Assembly (NCBI RefSeq): GCF_016861785.1
Contig: NZ_BOLS01000018.1
Coordinates: 1 to 53,900, forward strand
Direction of reading: 5' to 3'
Length of the DNA stretch: 53,900 nucleotides
From: Lacticaseibacillus mingshuiensis
Lineage (GTDB): Bacteria > Bacillota > Bacilli > Lactobacillales > Lactobacillaceae
The notes beneath the pieces are model-generated. The model did not search any database. It had not been told where the DNA came from and was given only the letters and a program-made list of their open reading frames with translations. Within the stretch, counting starts at the first letter, position 1. The number at the start of each line of letters is the position of its first letter. A program made the translations under genes and the position numbers. Positions 1-8,880 of this stretch are shown in pieces.

Positions 1-280
1 TTGCTTGTGGGGCTTGGCGCGATCAGATTTCAACGGCGACAGCGTGATCAAGGCTCGATGCTTACTGCCGGACAACGAGGCTACTGAGGAACCGTAGCGC
101 TGGTAATACTGGTAGAACGATGGATCTGTGAAACACCCACTCGCCTAATTTATGACACCACTGACTCGGATGCCCTTCATAGCAGCCACTCTAGGTTTGC
201 GTACGGTATCCCCCGCACTGGGTCCGCCTGCCTCGGGGGAGATCGTTCCGTGTGGCCACACCAGAAGCCCCTTCTGCTGT
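1..280 (-). ncRNA. Candidate structured RNA of unknown class
   Basis: A leftward promoter at 286-315 predicts a transcript starting near 279, in a stretch with no credible ORF. The RNA can form AGAAG/CTTCT at its 5' end, a GTGTGG/CCACAC palindrome (250-261), and TCCCCCG/CGGGGGA (207-242). GGGGCTT near the 5' end (265-271) is complementary to AAGCCCC near the window edge (9-15), so the two ends of a roughly 265-nt molecule could close on each other. I could not match it to RNase P, tmRNA, SRP RNA or a riboswitch: the RNase P GAGGAAAGTCC core and the SRP GGAAGCAGC loop are absent. A 6S-like RNA or a long leader of a gene beyond the left edge remain possible. Confidence 0.45.
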
Positions 281-285
281 CAATT

Positions 286-315
286 AATATAGCACCCAGA
301 AAACGCTTTTGTCAA
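286..315 (-). promoter_or_regulatory. Promoter of the leftward structured RNA
   Basis: On the minus strand, TTGACA (310-315) and TATATT (286-291) are separated by 18 bp. This is one of the best sigma-A type matches in the window. It points left into the non-coding stretch 1-280, away from telA. The bases between it and the telA terminator (316-431) show no feature I can support. Confidence 0.7.
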
Positions 316-431
316 CTTTATTTGACGACAAGTAAAATGCTTAGAACCGCGTGGAAAAGGCGTTCGTGTCGATGTCTTGTCAGCGTCGGATATATTTATT
401 TTAAATAACTTTCCTGTGGGTCGAAAACTCG

Positions 432-471
432 CAAAAAAAGAGGCGCCACAGCTTTCGCCATCGCGCCTCTT
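432..471 (-). terminator. Terminator of the xpaC-telA operon
   Basis: On the minus strand, AAGAGGCGC and GCGCCTCTT form a 9-bp stem with a 16-nt loop, followed by seven T residues. It lies 31 nt past the telA stop codon. Confidence 0.85.
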
Positions 472-502
472 ACGGATCTTGCTGAACTGGTTGCCGCCCG
501 CT

Positions 503-1747
503 TTATTGCGGGGTCGTGCCGCCCATTTTGCCAGAAGTATAGTCCAGCAGGTGATTCTTGAGGTCGTTTTCCATCTTGGTGAGTTCCTGTTCGGCGGCTT
601 GGCGCTTGACCCGGCCGTCTTGTTGAATCTGCAGGGTCTGCTTCAGGGTGTCGACCAAGTCGTTTTGCGTCTGGGTTAAGGTCTCGATGTCGACAACGCC
701 ACGTTCGTTTTCCTTCGCCGTTTCGACTGCGGAGATCTTCAGCATCGCGCTGTTTTTCTTCAGCAGGTCGTTGGTGGTCTCGGACACTTCGCGCTGGGCC
801 GTGACCGCATCCTTTTGCCGCAGCAAGGTGAGGGCGATGGCGACCTGATTTTTCCACAGCGGAATCGCGGTGTTGATGCTGGCCTGGATCTTTTCCGCCA
901 GCGCCTGGTTGGTGTTTTGAATCAGGCGGATCTGTGGGGCTTGCTGCAAGGTGATCTGACGGGCGAGCTCAAGGTCATAGGTCCGCTTTTCAAGGCGAGA
1001 CTGGAATTCCTTGAGGTCGTTGACTTCCTGGACCTTCATCTGGTCGCCGGAGTCCTGCGCCTCTTTCATCGCGGCCGGAATGGTGGTCGTTTCCAGTTCG
1101 TCGAGCTTCATCTTCGCGGCGCCGATGTAAATGTTCAGGGCGTCAAAATACGCCTTGTTCTGGGCGTATAATTCGTCCAGCATCTTATTGTCCGTCAGCA
1201 GGCCTTTTTGCTCTTTGTCGAGGCGGTTGGCGATGCCGTCGATCTGCGCGCCGATCTTTTGATACTTCGCGGTGATCTCGAAGATCGAGCGGCGGACCTT
1301 GCCGAAGATCTTTTTGAAAATATTGTTGTCTTCGGCCCGCAATTCGTCCGGGTTGGCTTCGTTGAGACGCGCCATCAAGGAGGTGAGGGCGTCGCCGACC
1401 GCACCAGTGTCCTGGCTTTGCACCTGATCCAGCATGGTCTGGGAAAATTGACCCAGTTGCTTTTGCGCGCTTGCGCCATAGTTCAGGACCGAGTCAGTAT
1501 TTCGCACGTCGATCTGGCTGGCGAGGTCCTTAGCCTGTGCTTCCTGTTCAGGGGTCAGGCGCGGTCGGCCGTCTTGCTGGGCAGGCTCCTGGGCGGTGGC
1601 GGTGGTCAGCGGTTGCGTGTTGGCAAACGGCTGGCGCAATAAGTCATTGACCAGTTGGGATTGCTCGACGGTCTGGGTCTGGCTCGAGGTGTTTTGCTCG
1701 GCAGCTGGCTGCAGCGGTTCAACAGGTTGTTTATTTTCTTCAGTCAT
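503..1747 (-). CDS. telA: TelA-family toxic anion resistance protein
   Basis: A 414-residue protein of the TelA (YceC-like) family, named for tellurite resistance; in lactobacilli its actual role is unclear and may concern envelope stress. The N-terminal ~70 residues are Gln/Pro/Thr-rich and probably disordered. The rest is almost entirely helical and charged, with long coiled-coil-like stretches, as in the family. The reading frame runs further upstream, but the ATG at 1747 is preferred because GGAG sits 8-9 nt before it and the upstream part lies inside xpaC in another frame. It overlaps the xpaC stop by 8 nt, so the pair is translationally coupled, and a terminator follows at 432-471. Confidence 0.85.
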   Translation of the reverse strand: MTEENKQPVEPLQPAAEQNTSSQTQTVEQSQLVNDLLRQPFANTQPLTTATAQEPAQQDGRPRLTPEQEAQAKDLASQIDVRNTDSVLNYGASAQKQLGQFSQTMLDQVQSQDTGAVGDALTSLMARLNEANPDELRAEDNNIFKKIFGKVRRSIFEITAKYQKIGAQIDGIANRLDKEQKGLLTDNKMLDELYAQNKAYFDALNIYIGAAKMKLDELETTTIPAAMKEAQDSGDQMKVQEVNDLKEFQSRLEKRTYDLELARQITLQQAPQIRLIQNTNQALAEKIQASINTAIPLWKNQVAIALTLLRQKDAVTAQREVSETTNDLLKKNSAMLKISAVETAKENERGVVDIETLTQTQNDLVDTLKQTLQIQQDGRVKRQAAEQELTKMENDLKNHLLDYTSGKMGGTTPQ

Positions 1748-2471
1748 GTGGATGCTCCATTTCTTCTTTGATCGGATCGGTGAGATTGACACGACGATTG
1801 AGGGGCTGGGTGCTTTCCGGAATTTCAGCGGCTTGCTTCTTGGCGAGATCGATATCGGCTTCGAGGTCATCGAGATCGGTCTCCACAAAATTCGCATAGT
1901 CGATGCGAATTTTCCCGGCCAGATCACTGATGGTGTTGCCCGCAGTGGTCAGGACGGCAAATGTGTCATCCGTTTTGACCTCGTGATGGCTGATTGTCTC
2001 GTATTTTTGCGCGATGCTCAGCAAGTTCGGCAACATTTCGTAAATGAAATGGCCGGCCGCGCTCAGTTTCTTGGGATTGGCCACGATCGCCTTGAAATAC
2101 GCATGCAAAATGGTGCTCAGATCGGCATTGGTCGCAATCGCCCGCAACTTCGGCACGCGCTGGGTGACCGCTTCAAAAGCCTGAATTTGATCGCTGGCGG
2201 TGTCCATCGTGTCACGAAAAACCTTGACGTCGTTGCCGGCCAGCCCTGATTGCTCATAATGCTTGGCCATTTGATCTGACAGCGGCGGGGTCTCGGGCTC
2301 GGTCGGCTGCGGTTTAGGCCGCGACAATTCGCCGATCAACCTGGCCCCGCCGAATACGAGCAGGGTGAAAATTGCCAACCACAGGCGGCCGGAGAGGGCC
2401 CCAAGCGCGAGGCCGGCCAGCGCCCACACGCCCACACGCCACCACCGGATCTGTTTTTGTCCGCTTTTCAT
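1740..2471 (-). CDS. xpaC: XpaC-like membrane protein
   Basis: A 243-residue protein resembling the XpaC family (5-bromo-4-chloroindolyl phosphate hydrolysis protein), which commonly precedes telA. Two hydrophobic segments lie near residues 8-36, followed by a Pro-rich linker and a soluble, mostly helical domain. A GTG nine bases upstream (2480) is in frame, but the ATG at 2471 has AGGA about 10 nt before it and is preferred. An extended -10 (TGCTAAAAT, minus strand, 2502-2510) is the likely promoter; no good -35 is visible. The biochemical function is not established, and the family name reflects a screening phenotype. Confidence 0.75.
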   Translation of the reverse strand: MKSGQKQIRWWRVGVWALAGLALGALSGRLWLAIFTLLVFGGARLIGELSRPKPQPTEPETPPLSDQMAKHYEQSGLAGNDVKVFRDTMDTASDQIQAFEAVTQRVPKLRAIATNADLSTILHAYFKAIVANPKKLSAAGHFIYEMLPNLLSIAQKYETISHHEVKTDDTFAVLTTAGNTISDLAGKIRIDYANFVETDLDDLEADIDLAKKQAAEIPESTQPLNRRVNLTDPIKEEMEHPHD

Positions 2472-2501
2472 TCCGTTCACTTCCTAGGTTGTTGTGACTC
2501 A

Positions 2502-2510
2502 ATTTTAGCA
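2502..2510 (-). promoter_or_regulatory. Extended -10 promoter for xpaC-telA
   Basis: Minus-strand TGC followed by TAAAAT lies 31 nt upstream of the chosen xpaC start. There is no convincing -35 hexamer, which is tolerable for an extended -10 site. Confidence 0.45.
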
Positions 2511-2570
2511 TATAAAATGGGGGTCTGGCTCCGCCTCTAGATTGAGTTTCATTAAGAATTTATTAGCGGA

Positions 2571-2599
2571 TTTGCGAAAACGCCGCGCATTGGTATGAT
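2571..2599 (+). promoter_or_regulatory. Promoter of the NUDIX gene operon
   Basis: TTGCGA (2572-2577), a 16-bp spacer, and TATGAT (2594-2599) with an upstream TGG give an extended -10 promoter 24 nt before the NUDIX start codon. Confidence 0.6.
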
Positions 2600-2622
2600 A
2601 GGAAGGAAAGGAACGTGGCAGC

Positions 2623-3174
2623 ATGGCAAAAGAAGTCATTCGTTCGGAAAAAACGTTGTACCGGGGCCAGATTCTCACGTTGAGTCAGGCCACCGTGTTG
2701 CTTCAAGACGGCACGACGGCGACGCGCGAAATTGTGCGAACCACTGGCGCGGCGGCGATCTTGGCGCTTAATGGCGACAAGGCCCTGTTTGTGCGGCAAT
2801 GGCGCACCCCGCTGAACCGCGAGACACTGGAGCTCGTGGCGGGTAAGATCGAGCCAAAAGAAACCCCGCTGGATGCCGCGAAACGCGAGCTGAACGAAGA
2901 GGCGGGGCTTGAGGCTGGCACTTGGCGGCCGCTCACCAGCTTTTTTCAAAGCGCGGGTTTCTCCGATGCCAAGACCACGTTGTTTCTCGCAACGGGCCTG
3001 ACGCCGGCCTTGCGCAAACGCGCGATGGATCCCGGCGAATTCGTGCAGGTGCAGTGGTTGACGTTGGCGCAGGCGCAAGCGGCCCAACAAGACGGGCGGC
3101 TGTGTGACGCCAAATCGACCCTGGGGCTCGCCCTGTGGGAATTGGAACAGAAAGCAGGGCACGCGCATGGCTGA
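2623..3174 (+). CDS. nudF: NUDIX hydrolase, ADP-ribose pyrophosphatase type
   Basis: A 183-residue NUDIX enzyme, probably cleaving ADP-ribose or a similar nucleoside diphosphate derivative to AMP and a phosphosugar in the cytoplasm. The complete NUDIX box is visible: G74, E80, R88-E89-L90, E92-E93, G95 match GX5EX7REUXEEXGU, with the metal-binding glutamates present. Length and the upstream ELVAGK stretch match bacterial ADP-ribose pyrophosphatases such as B. subtilis NudF. AAAGGA precedes the ATG. Its last 8 nt overlap the next gene, so the two are coupled. The exact substrate cannot be read from sequence. Confidence 0.85.
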   Translation: MAKEVIRSEKTLYRGQILTLSQATVLLQDGTTATREIVRTTGAAAILALNGDKALFVRQWRTPLNRETLELVAGKIEPKETPLDAAKRELNEEAGLEAGTWRPLTSFFQSAGFSDAKTTLFLATGLTPALRKRAMDPGEFVQVQWLTLAQAQAAQQDGRLCDAKSTLGLALWELEQKAGHAHG

Positions 3175-3439
3175 ATTGACGCGCAAAGAGTACCGCCAGC
3201 AGCAAAAAAACGCGCAACGCCAAGCTGCCGCGCGCGATGAAAAACGGCAGGAGGTCGAACGCGACTATGCCAAGCAACAGCGCGAGGCCGAACGTGAAAC
3301 GGTGCTTGCGGGTGCCGGCGACCAGCGCCTGGACCCAAGTTTTCATAAGGTCAACGCACTCAAGAAAAAACTGAACTGGGCGATCGGCATCGTGGTGGTC
3401 CTGATCATCATCACGTATGCCGTCATGCTCATCTTATAA
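3167..3439 (+). CDS. Small tail-anchored coiled-coil protein
   Basis: A 90-residue protein whose first ~50 residues are a highly charged, Lys/Arg/Gln/Glu-rich helix that could form a coiled coil. A single hydrophobic segment (about residues 70-89) ends at the very C terminus. That layout predicts a tail-anchored membrane protein with its soluble part in the cytoplasm. The ATG overlaps the NUDIX stop by 8 nt, and mtnN follows 17 nt later, so it sits inside an operon. I do not recognise a named family; similar short proteins beside NUDIX genes are familiar from lactobacilli, but no function is known to me. Confidence 0.75.
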   Translation: MAELTRKEYRQQQKNAQRQAAARDEKRQEVERDYAKQQREAERETVLAGAGDQRLDPSFHKVNALKKKLNWAIGIVVVLIIITYAVMLIL

Positions 3440-3456
3440 TAGAAGGAAGTCAACTC

Positions 3457-4146
3457 ATGAAACTCGGTATTATCTGCGCCATGGAAGAAGAGATCCGCAC
3501 GCTGGTCAACCAGCTGACCGACCGGCAGGAAACGCTGGTGGCCGGTCAGCGCTTTTATTCTGGACGGCTGGCCGGACACGAGGTCGCCCTGGTCGAATCG
3601 GGTATCGGCAAAGTGCAAGCCGCGCTCACCGCAGCCGTGTTGCTGGAAGTGTTCAAACCAGACCTCCTGATCAACACAGGTAGCGCCGGCGGAATCGGCG
3701 AAGGTCTTGCAATCGGCGATGTCGTGATCTCCGAGGCAGTCGCGTACCACGACGTCGACGCCACGGCTTTTGGCTATCTGCCAGGCCAGCTGCCCCAGCA
3801 GCCGCAAAAATTCGAGGCAGATGCTGCAGCCGTTTCGGCGATCGTCGAGGCCGCGCGAGACGTCGCACTGACGACCCATGTTGGCCTGATCGTTTCGGGC
3901 GATCAGTTCATTGCCAGCAAGGACGCCATTGCAAAGATCTTGGCGATCTACCCAGACGCCTTGGCCAGTGAAATGGAAGGCGCCGCGATCGGGCAAGTGG
4001 CGCATCAATTCGGCGTGCCGTTTGTCATCATTCGCGCGATGAGTGATGTCGGCGACGAAAGCGCCTCTGTCAATTTTGACGATTTTATCATCGATGCCGG
4101 CAAGCAAAGCGCCCAAATGCTGCTGGCGTATCTCAAGCAACACTAA
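3457..4146 (+). CDS. mtnN: 5'-methylthioadenosine/S-adenosylhomocysteine nucleosidase
   Basis: A 229-residue nucleosidase (Pfs, MTA/SAH nucleosidase) that removes adenine from S-adenosylhomocysteine and methylthioadenosine. It recycles the products of methylation and polyamine synthesis and feeds the LuxS pathway. Catalytic residues of the family are in place: E12, E172 and E174 in SEMEG, and D197 in MSDVGD, plus the NTGSAGG nucleoside-binding stretch near residue 73. GAAGGA lies about 10 nt before the ATG. It is the last gene of the NUDIX operon. Its TAA stop (4144-4146) coincides exactly with the TAA that begins the palindromic repeat array downstream. Confidence 0.93.
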   Translation: MKLGIICAMEEEIRTLVNQLTDRQETLVAGQRFYSGRLAGHEVALVESGIGKVQAALTAAVLLEVFKPDLLINTGSAGGIGEGLAIGDVVISEAVAYHDVDATAFGYLPGQLPQQPQKFEADAAAVSAIVEAARDVALTTHVGLIVSGDQFIASKDAIAKILAIYPDALASEMEGAAIGQVAHQFGVPFVIIRAMSDVGDESASVNFDDFIIDAGKQSAQMLLAYLKQH

Positions 4147-4267
4147 GGGTGCGGAGCGCGGCGTTTAGGTCTGAGCAGCTAGTTTGGCCCAGACGCTTGG
4201 GGCTGGTCTTAGCCCCGAGTGACGGGGTCAACTAGATGTCTCAGACCTGCCGCGCGGAGCCCAACTG
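4147..4267 (+). repeat. Palindromic element, subtype I (first of a pair)
   Basis: A copy of the ~124-bp palindromic family, starting directly after the mtnN stop. It has the conserved GGGTGCGGAG head and GGAGCCCAAC tail. Paired arms are GCGCGGC/GCCGCGC, AGGTCTGAG/CTCAGACCT and GGGGC/GCCCC around the apical TCTTA. The next copy begins at 4271, a period of 124 bp. Confidence 0.85.
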
Positions 4268-4270
4268 TAA

Positions 4271-4392
4271 GGGTGCAGAGGTGCGCGGGATGGTGGGGCA
4301 GCTAACTTGGCTCGGGTGCTTTGTGGCGCACTTAGCCACCGAGTGCACGAGACATTTAGATGTCCCCACCATGCGCACCGAAGCCCAAATCA
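4271..4392 (+). repeat. Palindromic element, subtype II (second of a pair)
   Basis: The second copy, of the other subtype: arms GGTGCGC/GCGCACC, ATGGTGGGG/CCCCACCAT and an apical GTGGC/GCCAC. It ends three to five bases before the ribosome-binding site of the cysteine desulfurase gene, so its hairpin would sit immediately upstream of that gene's initiation region if read through from mtnN. Confidence 0.85.
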
Positions 4393-4410
4393 ACTAAGGA
4401 AGTGGCATTT

Positions 4411-5571
4411 TTGGAACACATTTATCTCGACAACGCCGCCACCACCCCGATGGCCAAGCCTGTCATTGACGCCATGACCACGCAGATGGCCGAAGATTTT
4501 GGCAATGCGAGCTCGACCCACTGGTTTGGCCGGCAAGCGCATACGGTCTTGGACGACGCCCACCAAGTGATGGCAAACAGTATTCATGCCAAGCCAACCG
4601 AAATTGTTTTCACCTCAGGGGCAACGGAGGCCAACAACACCGCGATCACCCAGACGGCACACGCCCGGGCGGCGCTTGGCAAGCACATCATCACCACCGC
4701 CATCGAACATCCCAGCGTGCTCAAACCGCTGGCGGCCCTTGAACAAGAGGGCTTCACCGTCACCTATCTGCCGGTCGATGAAAATGGCGTGATCAGCCTC
4801 GCCGATTTCGACGCGGCGCTGGATGATCAAACGATTCTTGTCACAATCATGATGGGCAACAATGAAGTCGGCTCGGTCATGCCGATCGCGGCGATCGCCG
4901 AACGCTTGGCCGACCACCAAGCCTGGCTCCATGTCGACGCGACCCAGGCGTATGGATTGCTCGAATTCGACGTCCACGCGCTGGGTATCGACCTCTTGTC
5001 CGTTTCGGCGCACAAGCTGAATGGGCCTAAAGGAATCGGCTTTTTATACCGGCGAGAGGGCCTCAACTTCCCACCATTTTTGAAAGGCGGGGAACAGGAA
5101 ATGAAGCGGCGCGCCGGCACGGAAAATATTCCCGCGATCGCCGGGTTTGCGGCGGCCGTCAAGTTGATCACCCCGCAGGAAAAAGCGGATCGGCAGGCCA
5201 AATATTATGGCCTCAAACAGCAGTTGATGCAGGATCTGGCCATCAGTGGGGTCGATTTCAAAGTCAATGGCCAGGTCGCACTGGACAACTTGAATCACGT
5301 CTTCAACATTTGGCTGCCGGGCTGCTCGACCTATGCCATGCAGACGAACCTCGACCTCGCCGGCTTTGCCGTTTCTGGCGGGTCCGCCTGCACCGCCGGC
5401 AGCCTCGAGCCGTCGCACGTGTTGACCGCGATGTTCGGCAAGGAGAGCCCGCGCATTGGCGAGTCGCTGCGCATTTCGTTTGGCAAGGACACCACGGCCT
5501 TGGATATTTCCAAGCTGGCCACCGCGATCGCAAAAATCTCGACCCGCTTGCTCGCCAAACATGCCGGCTGA
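4411..5571 (+). CDS. iscS: Cysteine desulfurase (NifS/IscS family)
   Basis: A PLP enzyme of 386 residues that takes sulfur from cysteine as a persulfide. The pyridoxal lysine is K202 in SAHKLNGPKG and the sulfur-carrying cysteine is C327 in GGSACTAGS. With MnmA at 7655 it probably supplies sulfur for 2-thiouridine in tRNA, as YrvO does for MnmA in Bacillus. The start is taken as TTG at 4411, with AAGGA about 10 nt upstream. An in-frame ATG at 4360 lies inside the palindromic repeat and has no ribosome site, and a GTG at 4402 is too close to the AAGGA. The short LDNAATTP N terminus fits the family. Confidence 0.92.
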   Translation: MEHIYLDNAATTPMAKPVIDAMTTQMAEDFGNASSTHWFGRQAHTVLDDAHQVMANSIHAKPTEIVFTSGATEANNTAITQTAHARAALGKHIITTAIEHPSVLKPLAALEQEGFTVTYLPVDENGVISLADFDAALDDQTILVTIMMGNNEVGSVMPIAAIAERLADHQAWLHVDATQAYGLLEFDVHALGIDLLSVSAHKLNGPKGIGFLYRREGLNFPPFLKGGEQEMKRRAGTENIPAIAGFAAAVKLITPQEKADRQAKYYGLKQQLMQDLAISGVDFKVNGQVALDNLNHVFNIWLPGCSTYAMQTNLDLAGFAVSGGSACTAGSLEPSHVLTAMFGKESPRIGESLRISFGKDTTALDISKLATAIAKISTRLLAKHAG

Positions 5572-5583
5572 CCAGTCGTCATG

Positions 5584-5589
5584 GTACAA
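5584..5589 (+). promoter_or_regulatory. Extended -10 upstream of the DUF1831 gene
   Basis: TGG followed by TACAAT lies 48 nt before the chosen start of the DUF1831 gene, just past the desulfurase stop. No -35 is evident, so this may be a weak internal promoter. Confidence 0.35.
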
Positions 5590-5637
5590 TGAAAAGGTAA
5601 ACAATTGCGGCAGCGTCGCAGGTAAGGGGTGTCTCAT

Positions 5638-5982
5638 ATGGCATTAAGCACAACAGGGGCCGCGTTGGGTGATCAGAACACCTATCAGATCAGCCCACAG
5701 ATCAAACGCTACACCTTGATGGATGTTGGCTTCATCAAGACGAATAACGGCAACTTCCAGCTCGAGCGTTCGCTGGATCCAAATTCGCCTTACACCGCCG
5801 CCAACAAGCTCAAGATCACCGTCAGCAAGGATCTCGACAAGTTCCAGATCTCCGCGACCACAGGCAATGGCATGAAGGCTGTCGACATTTTCAAACACGA
5901 CGCGACGAAAGACAACGTCGAGCAATACGAGTACCTCATGGACAACCTGATCGATCGCGGTGTCTTTGAGTTGAAAAAATAG
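5638..5982 (+). CDS. DUF1831 family protein
   Basis: A 114-residue soluble protein resembling the DUF1831 family of lactobacilli, usually found just after a cysteine desulfurase. Its function is unknown; by position it may assist sulfur transfer or the thiolation pathway with the desulfurase and MnmA. No catalytic motif is visible and there is no cysteine, so it is unlikely to be a persulfide carrier itself. AAGGGG sits 8 nt before the ATG at 5638. A GTG three codons upstream would overlap the ribosome site and is rejected. The following 237 bp to the next gene hold only GC-rich sequence and a possible promoter near 6179-6188. Confidence 0.75.
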   Translation: MALSTTGAALGDQNTYQISPQIKRYTLMDVGFIKTNNGNFQLERSLDPNSPYTAANKLKITVSKDLDKFQISATTGNGMKAVDIFKHDATKDNVEQYEYLMDNLIDRGVFELKK

Positions 5983-6219
5983 ATCAGAATGATGCCTCGT
6001 TGTGGCGCCGAAATGCGGCCGCGGCGGGGTATTTTGTATGGGCTGGGAAAGCAGACGGGCGGGGCGGCGCGGCCACCCGAGCGTATGACAGACGTCGTGG
6101 CGCCAGGTAAACAAGGTCCCAGCTACCCGCGGGAAAAACGACCAGAATAAGCAGCCCTGCTATCATCTTTTTGGCGAAAACGGTATCATAAAGAGGACTT
6201 AACGAAAGGAGCGAATTTG

Positions 6220-7056
6220 ATGACTATTTTGACAGAGACTTACACCTTGAATAATGGCGTTGAGATTCCAAAGGTCGGCTTTGGGACCTGGCAGATTCCA
6301 AACGGCCAAAAAGCGTATGACGCCGTGGCGGATGCGCTGCGTGCCGGCTATCGCCACATCGACACCGCGTTTGCATACGGCAATGAGGAAAGCGTTGGTG
6401 CGGCGATCAAGGACAGCGGCCTAGCGCGCAAGGATGTGTTCATCACCTCCAAGCTGCCGGCTGAGGTCAAAGACGCCAAGAAGGTCGAAGGCTATTTTAA
6501 CCAGACCATCCAAAACCTGGGTGTCGATTATCTCGACCTGTGGCTGATCCATGCGCCGTGGCCATGGAACCGCATTGGCGATAATCACGACAAGGACAAC
6601 ATCGCCGTGTGGGCAGAAATGGTCAAGCTGTACAAGGCCGGCAAGATCCGCGCGATCGGCATCTCCAACTTCAACGATCACGACATCGCCAATCTGATCG
6701 CCAATACCGATGTTGTGCCGGCCGTCGATCAGATTCGTTACTTCGCGGGCTTCACCCAGCCGAAGAACACCGCTGCCGCAGAAAAAGCGGGGATGCTGGT
6801 CGAGGCCTACTCACCGCTAGCCACAGGCGGCCTGCTCGACGACCCGACCATCACGCGCATCGCGGATAAAAACAACGTCTCCGTCGCCCAACTGGCCCTG
6901 CGCTTCTGCCTGCAAAACGGCACCCTGCCACTGCCAAAAGCCTCCAGCACCGCTCACATCGAAGCCAACACCAACCTGGACTTCGAGATCAGCGACGCAG
7001 ACATGGCGACCCTGAACGCCCTTCCGCAACAACCAGGCAACAAGACCCAACACTGA
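6220..7056 (+). CDS. Aldo/keto reductase
   Basis: A 278-residue NADPH-dependent aldo/keto reductase of the 2,5-diketogluconate reductase type, reducing aldehydes or ketones in the cytoplasm. The catalytic tetrad can be placed: Asp and Tyr in DTAFAYGNE, Lys in SKLP, and His in IHAPWPW. The cofactor-binding SPLATGG and the LPLPKAS stretch near the C terminus are also typical. The length is normal for the family. GGAG lies 8 nt before the ATG; the in-frame TTG directly ahead is not needed. It is a single gene closed by a strong terminator at 7067-7108. The physiological substrate cannot be inferred. Confidence 0.88.
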   Translation: MTILTETYTLNNGVEIPKVGFGTWQIPNGQKAYDAVADALRAGYRHIDTAFAYGNEESVGAAIKDSGLARKDVFITSKLPAEVKDAKKVEGYFNQTIQNLGVDYLDLWLIHAPWPWNRIGDNHDKDNIAVWAEMVKLYKAGKIRAIGISNFNDHDIANLIANTDVVPAVDQIRYFAGFTQPKNTAAAEKAGMLVEAYSPLATGGLLDDPTITRIADKNNVSVAQLALRFCLQNGTLPLPKASSTAHIEANTNLDFEISDADMATLNALPQQPGNKTQH

Positions 7057-7066
7057 TCAACATGCA

Positions 7067-7108
7067 AGCGACCCACCTCTGCGGCAAATGGAGGCGGGTC
7101 GCTATTTT
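7067..7108 (+). terminator. Terminator after the aldo/keto reductase gene
   Basis: AGCGACCC (7067-7074) pairs with GGGTCGCT (7096-7103), with additional CCTC/GAGG pairing inside, followed by ATTTTG. Confidence 0.8.
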
Positions 7109-7137
7109 GATTCGCGGGGGTTGGGGGAAGGGCAGAC

Positions 7138-7308
7138 ATGGCTAGAACTCAGGAGAGAGATAAGCGACATAAAAAGACAATTCGGATGTTGAAGCCACTT
7201 GGTAGAGCCGGGAAAGAAGGGGCAATGACGAATTTGGTAAGACTCACTCAGCAATGGGCTTTTATCTACCAGGCACGATTCAATACAAGTGTTGAGAAAT
7301 CCAAATGA
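7138..7308 (+). CDS. Possible 56-residue basic protein, doubtful
   Basis: An ATG preceded by GGGGGAAGGG opens a 56-codon frame for a basic peptide (many Lys/Arg near the N terminus, no membrane segment). Its base composition is clearly more AT-rich than the flanking genes, which suggests a remnant or a recently acquired fragment. I recognise no family. It could equally be chance; apart from this frame, 7109-7361 holds nothing I can support. Confidence 0.25.
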   Translation: MARTQERDKRHKKTIRMLKPLGRAGKEGAMTNLVRLTQQWAFIYQARFNTSVEKSK

Positions 7309-7361
7309 TACTGAATAGTCGGTAGGCTCTTCTACAGCACCATAAACAGAGTGGGATGTGA

Positions 7362-7517
7362 GGGTGGGCTCCGGCTGAAAATGGCTCAGCCCCCTCGTCG
7401 GTGTAAGCGGCTGTGCCGCTTACACCGAAAGTGAGCTTTAAGACCGCGTTCTTTGCGGGCTTAAAGTCACTTGGGAGCGTTCCAGCCAATTTTCGGCCGG
7501 AGCCCACCCGGGCGTTT
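7362..7517 (+). repeat. Second repeat family: inverted-end, multi-hairpin element
   Basis: The element begins GGGTGGGCTCCGG and ends CCGGAGCCCACCC, so the ends are inverted repeats that continue for over 20 bp. Inside are two hairpins: GTGTAAGCGGC/GCCGCTTACAC with a 3-nt loop, and CTTTAAG..CCGC/GCGG..CTTAAAG. A T-run follows at about 7525. A longer relative is at 51357-51570 and a collapsed one at 24140-24186. This copy ends 55 bp before the mnmA -35, so it may act as a terminator for read-through or as a leader element. Confidence 0.8.
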
Positions 7518-7531
7518 ACAGTGTTTTTTAG

Positions 7532-8785
<1,254 letters not shown>

Positions 8786-8802
8786 TTTGGTCTGAGCGAG
8801 CA

Positions 8803-8845
8803 AACAAAAAGAGGTTGGACGAAAAAATGTCTGACCTCTTTTTTT
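8803..8845 (+). terminator. mnmA terminator
   Basis: AAAAAGAGGT and ACCTCTTTTT form the stem, extended by GGAC/GTCT across a short loop, ending in a run of eight or more T. It could work in both directions because of the A-run on the left. Confidence 0.85.
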
Positions 8846-8880
8846 GCGCGGTGGGCGACCTTAACCGCGCCGTTTCACAC

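Noticed and set aside
4147-4392. tRNA-like cloverleaf in the palindromic elements
   Set aside because: No T-loop GTTCRA, no CCA end, and the structure is a single long hairpin.
4360-4410. Upstream ATG start for the cysteine desulfurase
   Set aside because: It lies within the palindromic element, lacks a ribosome site, and adds residues not seen in the family.
5984-6166. 60-residue minus-strand frame between the DUF1831 and reductase genes
   Set aside because: No ribosome site or promoter on that strand, and Ala/Arg/Pro composition typical of GC-rich chance frames.
7280-7507. 75-residue minus-strand protein containing EPFSAGAHP, and a similar one at 51119-51430
   Set aside because: The shared peptide is simply the translation of the inverted end of the second repeat family; there is no ribosome site, so these are repeat-derived artefacts.
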